A DNA stretch of 21,678 bases, taken from Methanoregula sp. UBA154. Its GTDB lineage: Archaea; Halobacteriota; Methanomicrobia; Methanomicrobiales; Methanospirillaceae. Positions 16,639 through 21,678 of the stretch are shown here, piece after piece. Position 1 is the first letter of the stretch. Each line of letters opens with the position of its first letter. The stretch lies in assembly GCA_002502245.1 (NCBI GenBank), contig DAPW01000013.1:3294-24971 (forward strand), read 5' to 3'. Below the pieces are notes generated by a model. That model did no database searches. It worked only from the letters and a program-made list of their open reading frames with translations, and was not told the DNA's origin. A program made the translations under genes and the position numbers.

Positions 16639-16654
16639 TTAAGTAACAGATCCT

Positions 16655-16666
16655 TTTTTGGAAGTG
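16655..16666 (+). terminator. T-run terminator after the SGNH gene
   Basis: ATCCTTTTTTGG begins 17 bases after the TGA stop at 16636-16638. The remaining sequence up to 16916 shows no supported gene. Confidence 0.5.
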
Positions 16667-16916
16667 TAACCGACGTGCTGTAAATCGTAAAGACGCCCTG
16701 TATCCGACAGTGATTTGGAAGTAAAGAGGGTACTGCGCAATGAATCGGAGGGACAATGGTAAATTACCTTGCCGATAACGAGAAGGGAAAACAGCACACC
16801 GCCCCGGCGTTCCGGAACGAGGCCCCGGGACGGGAAGCACTCGGAATTATCGGACAGTCCGGCAATGTTCATCCTTCGGGATTGAACTCAGTTGTTCATG
16901 CCCGTTTCCACAGGGC

Positions 16917-16934
16917 AAAAAAACTCAGAAAAAA
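16917..16934 (-). terminator. Double T-run terminator after the FKBP gene
   Basis: Directly after the TAA stop the minus strand reads CTTTTTTCTGAGTTTTTTTG, two oligo-T runs, a strong archaeal terminator. Confidence 0.65.
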
Positions 16935-16935
16935 G

Positions 16936-17613
16936 TTATTCTTCCTTCTTCTCCGGCTTCCTGAACGTCTCAACGAGAACAATCTCCGAGATGCCGTTGA
17001 TCATCTCGAAGCCCTCGTGGATGATCCGCCCGCGCCAGAGGAGCCAGCGGCGGTCGTAGTTGATGCCGGGGGGGAGCGTGACGGTCGCCTTCCCGTCCTC
17101 CAGTGCGATCTCCATGTCCCTGCCGGCATAGAGCCGGACAATCCCACGGAGCTGGTCGAGGGGTTCGGTGACCAGCTCTTCTATCTGGTAATCGTACGTG
17201 AGCGTCTGGCCGGCAAGGGGCGGGTTGAAATCGACGATGACCTTGGAGCCGATGACATCGACAACCGTTCCTTCGCCCTCTTCCTCGAGCTTCACGGCCA
17301 TACCGCGGACGGGCTTCTCCTTGAACTGGTTCTTCGGGAAGGACTTCACACGCTTGGGGTCTCGCTCGCCGAACGCCTTGTCGGGCGCTACGGTAACGCT
17401 CCCTTCAGTGCCGGCTTCCTTGCCGACCAGTTCCTCGTCGAGACCGAGGATGACGTGCTTCTGGCCGACGCAGATCGTGACCGGGCCGTACACGGCATTG
17501 GGGCTGTGGATGCCGGCCTTCTTTGCCTCGTCCTCACTGGTGGTATCGAAAATACTGTCCCCGACCTTGCCGGAATAGCTCAGCCGGATAAAATCTCCTT
17601 CGTTGATTGCCAT
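16936..17613 (-). CDS. Archaeal long-type FKBP peptidyl-prolyl cis-trans isomerase
   Basis: A cytoplasmic folding helper of 225 residues; catalyses proline isomerisation and, in the SlyD-like group, also acts as a chaperone. The N-terminal FKBP strand MAINEGDFIRLSYSGKVGD, the IFDTT segment, ICVGQKHVILGLDEELVG and the EKAFGERDPK-like stretch (here DKAFGERDPK) are family hallmarks. The inserted-in-flap (IF) chaperone domain lies at about 88-130, and the FKBP fold resumes with VIVDFNPPLAGQTLTY (about 128-143). An extra C-terminal domain of about 75 residues is typical of the long archaeal form. The end is Lys/Glu-rich. AGGTGA lies three bases before the ATG. It is divergent from the CYTH gene with a 55-base shared promoter region. 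Confidence 0.92.
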   Translation of the reverse strand: MAINEGDFIRLSYSGKVGDSIFDTTSEDEAKKAGIHSPNAVYGPVTICVGQKHVILGLDEELVGKEAGTEGSVTVAPDKAFGERDPKRVKSFPKNQFKEKPVRGMAVKLEEEGEGTVVDVIGSKVIVDFNPPLAGQTLTYDYQIEELVTEPLDQLRGIVRLYAGRDMEIALEDGKATVTLPPGINYDRRWLLWRGRIIHEGFEMINGISEIVLVETFRKPEKKEE

Positions 17614-17668
17614 GATTCACCTGACTATATTAAGTCCTCATCAAGACAGATAAAAGGTGTGGCAACCC
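17614..17668. promoter_or_regulatory. Compact divergent promoter between the FKBP and CYTH genes
   Basis: On the plus strand TATATTA (17624-17631) lies about 38-45 bases before ATG 17669, with GGTG (17656-17659) as ribosome binding site nine bases before it. On the minus strand CCTTTTATCT (about 17648-17656) can serve FKBP, 35-43 bases before its ATG. The two TATA elements face outward past each other, so the promoters overlap and could interfere. Confidence 0.45.
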
Positions 17669-18211
17669 ATGCTCGAAGTTGAACTCAAGGTACAGATCCC
17701 ATTGCTTGACCCGGTCCGCGGGCAGCTCGTGCGGAAGGGTGCACAGTTCGAAAAAAAGGTGCATGAGCACGATATTTTTTATAATGCCCCGCACCGGGAT
17801 TTCGGCATCACTGACGAGGCGGTACGGGTCCGGTATACCGGTGACCATGCCGTGGTCACGTACAAGGGGCCCAAACTGAAGACGTTCGGACTCAAGGCAC
17901 GCGAAGAGCTGAACACTGCCGTTGAGTCCGGGGAAGTGTTCGAGACCATGCTGCTCCGCCTGGGATTCACCAGAACCATTGAGGTCAACAAGTGGCGGGA
18001 GAACTACCGGCTGGGTACGGCAGTGGTATCGCTCGACACGGTTGACGGGCTCGGCACCTTTGCCGAGATCGAGGTGATGGCGGAGAACGAGGCCGATAAC
18101 CCGACGGAGCAGATCGAGCGGATTGCCCGGGAGATCGGGGTAAACGGAGAACCGATCCTCGCCTCCTACCTCGAGTTGCTCCTCGCCGGGAAGTCTGCCG
18201 GCACGCAGTGA
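17669..18211 (+). CDS. cyaB: CYTH-domain protein, CyaB class IV adenylate cyclase / triphosphatase family
   Basis: A 180-residue cytoplasmic CYTH (triphosphate tunnel) enzyme. The N-terminal EVELKV contains the ExExK metal and phosphate binding signature (Glu3, Glu5, Lys7). Further family features are HDIFYNAPHRDF, AVRVRY, VVTYKGPK, KWRENYRL and the late FAEIEVM acidic pair, which line the tunnel with basic and acidic residues. In bacteria CyaB proteins make cAMP, but archaeal members may instead hydrolyse triphosphates such as thiamine triphosphate or tripolyphosphate; the sequence alone does not decide. ATG 17669 was chosen over GTG 17657 because GGTG lies nine bases upstream and the CYTH signature starts right after Met. 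No cAMP receptor gene is visible in the window. Confidence 0.88.
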   Translation: MLEVELKVQIPLLDPVRGQLVRKGAQFEKKVHEHDIFYNAPHRDFGITDEAVRVRYTGDHAVVTYKGPKLKTFGLKAREELNTAVESGEVFETMLLRLGFTRTIEVNKWRENYRLGTAVVSLDTVDGLGTFAEIEVMAENEADNPTEQIERIAREIGVNGEPILASYLELLLAGKSAGTQ

Positions 18212-18238
18212 TGTCCCGGGAACGTCGGGTAGCTGAAT

Positions 18239-18266
18239 GATTTTCTCTGAAAATCGCTTCCTTTTA
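18239..18266 (+). terminator. Hairpin plus T-rich tail after the CYTH gene
   Basis: GATTTTC-TCT-GAAAATC forms a perfect 7-bp stem with a three-base loop at 18239-18255, followed by TTCCTTTTA at 18258-18266. It lies 28 bases after the TGA stop and immediately before repeat copy 3. Confidence 0.5.
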
Positions 18267-18272
18267 GGAATC

Positions 18273-18497
18273 GATGATGGGGGTTGAGACCCCCATACCC
18301 CCGATTATGATATGTGCCGCCGCCCCCGACGGGGCGCCCCCGCAACGGCTTTCATGAACGGTTCATTCGCGATTCCGGTAATCTGCCCCGCCGTGCCCCG
18401 GAGGGGCCCTGATGCGGGGAACCCTCATGAAAAGCATGATCTCTTCTCCGATTTTCATCGTTGTGGTATGAACCTCCTTGGTACATACCCGGTTCTA
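18273..18497 (-). repeat. GC-rich structured intergenic repeat, copy 3 (inverted)
   Basis: Read on the minus strand it repeats copy 2 in order: TAGAACCGGGTATG, GGTTCATACCACAACGATG, block A with GGGGCACGGCGGGGCA, a spacer, block B with GCGGGGGCGCCCCGTCGGGG, then CATAATCGGGGGT and the hairpin ATGGGGGTCTCAACCCCCAT (18277-18296). Differences from copy 2: an extra stretch of about 15 bases between the lead-in box and block A, loss of the first half of block B's left arm (TTGATCCGCC), and small changes in spacer length. It fills most of the 339-base gap between convergent genes; no gene is supported there. Confidence 0.9.
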
Positions 18498-18550
18498 AAA
18501 AAAAAGATTCCCAAGGAAAAAAAGGATTCATCGGCCCGCTTGTTCGCTGA

Positions 18551-19393
18551 TCAGGCGTACGGGCAGTCCGGGTAATCGTCTGTGGAGGAATCGTCATCCG
18601 AAGAATCATCACCAGAGGAATCTCCACCGGAAGGATCTCCGGAGGAATCTCCTTCCCATTCGCCCCAGGCCAGGGAACGCCCGGTCCTCGGGTCACAGGG
18701 CAGGACATTTCCCGACAGGTCATACAAGGGGATCTCTTCGCCCGGCATGGTTTTGAACTCGTCCGTACCGAAGTACCGGAACGATGCAACGACCGTTTCA
18801 AAATCCTCTTTTTCGAAGCGGTTACTGTCACGCGCCGTGAAGACGAGCACGTTCACATACCCGCGTTCGTTTGCGCTGTTCATGCGGACGATGTAGGCGA
18901 CCTGCGTCCTCCCATCGCCTGCCGATTCAAACCGGTCGTAGGTGATACCGTTGATCGTCACCGTGGTCTCCGTGGGCGTCGGGGACCACTGCCGGAACTG
19001 GTCGCGGAACGCCCGGTCCTTGTCCGGGGAGAAGTAATAGCTATGGATACTGAACACATTGCCGGCAACGAGGTCGGTCCGGTAGTCCGGGGTATCCGAT
19101 CGTATGAGCCGGGTGGTCGAGACATTCCATTCAACGGGCACCTGGAGCGCGAACAGGAGTTCAGAGGCCCTGATGTCCCTGGTGGGGGATACGTAATGGA
19201 TAATCGTTACGACCTCCTGGGGAGTACTTGTTTCTACCGCGGTGGGGACGGGCGTTGCAGGATCCGGCGTGGGCACGGTCGTTGCCAGAGAGGTCGGGGT
19301 CACAGCACTATTCGCTGGCGACTGCACGCAGCCAGCCGAGAACATGCATACGATCACAACCAGAATAAGGAAAATGGGTTGAGGTTTCCACAT
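18551..19393 (-). CDS. Surface lipoprotein with Ser/Asp-rich repetitive tail, function unknown
   Basis: A 280-residue exported lipoprotein: hydrophobic signal with lipobox FSAGC (lipidated Cys22), then a Thr/Pro linker (about 28-58). A globular domain covers about 60-215 (SELLFALQVPVEWNVSTTRL ... FETVVASFRYFG) and has the strand pattern of PsbP/MOG1-like domains, though I cannot assign a family. After an LPCDPRTG segment the protein ends in a low-complexity tail (about 247-280) of Gly-Asp-Ser-Ser units finishing PDCPYA; the DNA there (18573-18653) is a degenerate tandem array of 12-15-base units. ATG 19393 lies 18-27 bases after a TATA box, so the message is probably leaderless. It stands alone between non-coding stretches. 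Confidence 0.75.
   Translation of the reverse strand: MWKPQPIFLILVVIVCMFSAGCVQSPANSAVTPTSLATTVPTPDPATPVPTAVETSTPQEVVTIIHYVSPTRDIRASELLFALQVPVEWNVSTTRLIRSDTPDYRTDLVAGNVFSIHSYYFSPDKDRAFRDQFRQWSPTPTETTVTINGITYDRFESAGDGRTQVAYIVRMNSANERGYVNVLVFTARDSNRFEKEDFETVVASFRYFGTDEFKTMPGEEIPLYDLSGNVLPCDPRTGRSLAWGEWEGDSSGDPSGGDSSGDDSSDDDSSTDDYPDCPYA
18573..18653 (-). repeat. Degenerate tandem repeat encoding the Ser/Asp tail
   Basis: On the minus strand units such as GGAGATTCCTCC, GGAGATCCTTCC, GGTGGAGATTCCTCT and GGTGATGATTCTTCG follow one another in frame with the lipoprotein, each coding for Gly-Asp-Ser-Ser-like peptides. Unit length alternates between 12 and 15 bases. Confidence 0.65.
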
Positions 19394-19788
19394 TATCTTA
19401 ATAATTTTGAGTTTATAGGGGATAATTATTTTCTCAGGGCGTTTATCTGCGCCGACGGGAGAACGTGAGCTGTGGCTTTACCGGATGTAAACGCGAAGTT
19501 CATTCTCCGCCAACGGCTATGCCGGAGAGCGGGCAGATGCAAAAAGGATGAAGGGGAATGTATTATGCTCGTGAGTCTATTCAGTCCGGATTCCTTGAAC
19601 ATGCTGCATATGTCAGAACACTGTTTTCGTCCGATGACATCTGACACGACATTTCCCTGAGGGTTACCGGGACGGGCGCTGGAAGGGGGAGCGGACGAAT
19701 TGACAGATGGATTTCTTTTTAAAAGCACAAAATCCGCTCCGCTCACTGCACGGGTCGTGAAAAGAGATGAAAAAGAGAACTCTCCCCG
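19394..19788. other. Intergenic stretch with lipoprotein promoter, no convincing gene
   Basis: It contains the lipoprotein TATA box (19411-19420) and T-rich DNA after the phosphoesterase gene (minus strand TTCTCTTTTTCATCTCTTTTC, about 19756-19778), a likely terminator. A short plus-strand frame at 19565-19660 (31 codons, ATG preceded by AAGGGGAATGTATT) and a minus-strand frame at 19426-19746 resemble nothing I recognise and are not called. Confidence 0.4.
19411..19420 (-). promoter_or_regulatory. TATA box of the Ser/Asp-tail lipoprotein gene
   Basis: The minus strand CCCTATAAAC sits 18-27 bases before ATG 19393. With that spacing the transcript starts at or very near the start codon, and no ribosome binding site is present. 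Confidence 0.5.
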
Positions 19789-20430
19789 TTACACGGTGAG
19801 CAGCTCGATCTTTATATCCCTTGATTCTGTGCCGAAGTGGATCATGGCACAGTGGCCGTCCATTGCCGGGCCGGGATTGACGATCTTGACACCGTCAACT
19901 TCCATGATACCCCGGGCCTCGTGGATGTGGGCGCAGCACACGAGATCGAAGGACTTCATGTGCCTCCGGATGCTCTGGCTTCCCACGTGCTCTCCCGCCG
20001 GCTTGTCAAGGGTCTCGTAGGGAGGGGCATGGCAGAGGAGGACGTTATGGACCGTCTTCTCCATCTTTTTCATCGCGCTGTGCAACACGTCATCTATCTG
20101 CTTGTCGGTCAGCTCGAACGGGGTGTTGAACGGGGTCGGGTTGGACCCGCCGACACCAACGAGGGTCATTTTGCCCAGGTTCATCTGGTGGCCGTGCAGA
20201 GACACGGCATCAGAGTGTTCGAGTATCTCGATGATCTCACGCGGGTCGCAGTTGCCGGGCACTGCAAAACACGGCACATCGATGCGTGAGAGCACGTCAT
20301 CGACCGCGTCAACCGGACCCATATTCGTAATATCGCCTGCAATAAATACCGCTTCCGGATTGAGTTCCAGAAATGAATCAATTTTACCGAATTGACCATG
20401 GAGATCTGCTATCAATAGCACATCTTTCAT
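19789..20430 (-). CDS. YfcE/MJ0936-type calcineurin-like metallophosphoesterase
   Basis: A 213-residue cytoplasmic phosphodiesterase or phosphatase with a two-metal centre. All the expected ligands are visible: Asp9 and His11 (ADLHG), Asp33 (AGDIT), Asn60 (PGNCD), His134 (CHAPP), and His168/His170 (AHIHEARG). The final motif has Ala where GHxH is most common. Length and motif order fit the small archaeal YfcE-like group, whose natural substrates are mostly unknown. The ATG overlaps the TGA of the upstream radical SAM gene by four bases (ATGA), so the two are translationally coupled and may share a pathway, though the partner's own reaction is not known. Confidence 0.9.
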   Translation of the reverse strand: MKDVLLIADLHGQFGKIDSFLELNPEAVFIAGDITNMGPVDAVDDVLSRIDVPCFAVPGNCDPREIIEILEHSDAVSLHGHQMNLGKMTLVGVGGSNPTPFNTPFELTDKQIDDVLHSAMKKMEKTVHNVLLCHAPPYETLDKPAGEHVGSQSIRRHMKSFDLVCCAHIHEARGIMEVDGVKIVNPGPAMDGHCAMIHFGTESRDIKIELLTV

Positions 20431-21545
20431 GGTATATCATTTGAAGGGCGTCTAAAAAACCTTACCGCAGGATCGTTCCACGATCCGGTCAGTCTTCCCC
20501 GGAGAGCGAGTTTTCCCAGCATTTTTTCCGCTTCCGGAAGCAGGTCACGCGCAACGGTGCCGGCAAGCGGGGTGCCGGGCAGGGGGATGAAGCGGTGGAC
20601 ATGGATGATCCCGTGCCGGGAGACCTCGCGGATAAGCCCGAGGGTTGCACGCTGGTCGTCATCCGTTTCGAACGGGAGCCCGACGATGAAATCAACCACC
20701 GGCGTGAGCCCGCGTTCCCGGCACAGGTCAACGGCACGGAGCACATCGGCAACGGTATGGCCGCGGTGGAGCCGGGCAAGCACGTCATCGCTCCCCGACT
20801 GGGCGCCAAAATGGAGTTTTGTATTGGCACAGTACTGCGTGACCAGCGAGACCGACTCATCGCAGACGAACTCCGGTCGGACCTCGCTCGGGAACGTGCC
20901 GAAGAAGACCTGGTGCCGGCATTTTGAGAAGAGGTGTTCAATCCTGTCCCAGCGGGGGTGGAGCCCGTCCGAGCCATAGGCAAACGCATTGGGGGAGACA
21001 AACCGCGACTGTTCGTGCCGGTTGGCGAAGCGGGCAACATCGTCGATCGAGCGGTGCCGCATGCCGTGCCCGAAGATCTGCGGGGTCTGGCAGTAGCCGC
21101 AGGCATGCGGGCACCCCCGGGTGATCTCGACATACCCCTTCATCTCCGAGAACGCCGGGTAGGCATCGGGCCGGACGCACGCTGTTGCCGGCTGGTAAAA
21201 ATCCCCGGTCTTCACCCCGGGGATCCGGCCGTCTCCCCCGTTCCGGAGGTTCTCGAGGAGACGCGGCAGGGTGTACTCCCCTTCCCCGACCACGACATAA
21301 TCCGCATACATGGCCACCTCCCGCGGGCAGGCCGTGGCATGCGGGCCGCCGACAATAGTGAGACAGTCCGCAGCCGCAATCTCGTCCCGGTACGCGGCCG
21401 CATTGATCGAGTTGAGGCTGTAACAGGTCACATCGTCCGAAGGGGTATCAACCGGCTGCAGGAGAAACCCGTCCTGTTCGCACGCGGCGTAGAGCACGGC
21501 GTACGTGTTCCTCGCCGCCTGGATCCACCGCCAGTTGACCTGCAT
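20427..21545 (-). CDS. B12-binding/radical SAM protein, MJ_1487-like family
   Basis: A 372-residue enzyme combining a reduced cobalamin-binding-type N-terminal domain (about 1-115, with VGGPHATACPRE and YVVVGEGEYTLP) and a radical SAM barrel. The 4Fe-4S cluster motif is CPHACGYC (Cys145, Cys149, Cys152). Later blocks typical of radical SAM methylthiotransferase-like enzymes are LHFGAQSGSDDVLARLHRGH, VDFIVGLPFET and HRFIPLPGTPL. The classic DxHxxG cobalamin-ligand motif is not seen, so cobalamin may bind without it or not at all. The substrate is unknown; the layout fits the MJ_1487-type archaeal family (assigned from memory). ATG 21545 was chosen because a TATA box lies 21-32 bases upstream, while the longer open frame runs through a repeat copy. 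It is coupled to the phosphoesterase gene. Confidence 0.85.
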   Translation of the reverse strand: MQVNWRWIQAARNTYAVLYAACEQDGFLLQPVDTPSDDVTCYSLNSINAAAYRDEIAAADCLTIVGGPHATACPREVAMYADYVVVGEGEYTLPRLLENLRNGGDGRIPGVKTGDFYQPATACVRPDAYPAFSEMKGYVEITRGCPHACGYCQTPQIFGHGMRHRSIDDVARFANRHEQSRFVSPNAFAYGSDGLHPRWDRIEHLFSKCRHQVFFGTFPSEVRPEFVCDESVSLVTQYCANTKLHFGAQSGSDDVLARLHRGHTVADVLRAVDLCRERGLTPVVDFIVGLPFETDDDQRATLGLIREVSRHGIIHVHRFIPLPGTPLAGTVARDLLPEAEKMLGKLALRGRLTGSWNDPAVRFFRRPSNDIP

Positions 21546-21565
21546 TGCCGGGAGTATGCTCGCTG

Positions 21566-21577
21566 GAATAATAAAAA
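21566..21577 (-). promoter_or_regulatory. TATA box of the radical SAM/phosphoesterase operon
   Basis: The minus strand CTTTTTATTATTCC lies 21-32 bases before ATG 21545, again predicting a leaderless or nearly leaderless transcript. It also argues against the upstream in-frame starts. Confidence 0.5.
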
Positions 21578-21615
21578 GAGAGGCACGGTGATACAGGAAA
21601 ACAGTGTGCCCGATC

Positions 21616-21668
21616 GAGAGCCCCGTACGCCGTGCCTCAGCGCCCCGCCGGGGCACGGCCCGGGGCAG
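21616..21668 (+). repeat. Degenerate copy of repeat block A at the window edge
   Basis: The segment GAGAGCCCCG ... CCTCAGCGCCCCGCCGGGGC then ACGGCCCGGGGCA resembles block A of copies 1-3 (GAGGGCTCCCCGC ... GGGGCACGGCGGGGCA), in the same orientation as copies 1 and 2. It has extra bases and an altered right arm, and any block B would lie beyond the window. Confidence 0.5.
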
Positions 21669-21678
21669 TGCGGTGTTT

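Noticed and set aside
5262..18497. CRISPR array as an explanation of the repeats
   Set aside because: Copies are kilobases apart, in both orientations, each over 150 bases long, and no regularly spaced short repeats or cas genes are present.
19426..19746. 106-codon minus-strand frame between the lipoprotein and phosphoesterase genes
   Set aside because: It overlaps the lipoprotein's upstream region, has no recognisable domain and no start signal.

Overview
The window looks like chromosomal DNA from a euryarchaeal methanogen, most likely of the order Methanomicrobiales (Methanoregula-like). The evidence is archaeal-type information genes (ABCE1/Rli, RqcH/NEMF, Pelota), TATA boxes about 25 bases before start codons, T-rich terminators, and several surface proteins or lipoproteins with PKD or TIG domains and Thr/Pro-rich linkers. 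The lineage is inferred from gene content and was not tested by a search.

Layout. 1-5120 is a translation quality-control block. On the minus strand a small EMC6-like membrane protein precedes rli (ABCE1). Divergently, rqcH and pelA overlap by 11 bases on the plus strand. 5121-5537 is intergenic and holds the first copy of a GC-rich structured repeat. 5538-9629 (minus) is a two-gene unit: a calpain-like cysteine peptidase, then a large membrane-anchored surface protein with a propeller and two PKD domains. 9820-11757 (minus) is a tandem pair of paralogous HEAT-repeat proteins with TM2-like C-terminal membrane segments. 11758-12533 holds the second repeat copy. 12534-13568 (minus) is a TIG-domain lipoprotein. 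14089-16638 (plus) is an AT-richer gene for a secreted SGNH hydrolase with PKD-like domains. 16936-17613 (minus) is a long archaeal FKBP-type prolyl isomerase, divergent from a CYTH/CyaB protein at 17669-18211. The third repeat copy (inverted) follows. Then come a lipoprotein with a Ser/Asp-rich tail (18551-19393) and a coupled pair: a B12-binding/radical SAM protein (20427-21545) followed by a YfcE-like phosphoesterase (19789-20430). A degenerate repeat copy lies at the right edge.

How the genes fit together. Rli splits ribosomes, Pelota recognises stalled ribosomes, and RqcH acts on the large subunit with its trapped nascent chain. Their neighbour EMC6-like protein suggests a link to membrane insertion. 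Most of the rest is a cell-surface set (signal peptides, lipoboxes, PKD/TIG domains) mixed with single housekeeping genes.

The items most worth follow-up are the multi-copy structured intergenic repeat, the archaeal calpain with Asp at the usual catalytic Asn position, the HEAT-TM2 paralogue pair, and the EMC6-like gene inside a ribosome-rescue cluster.
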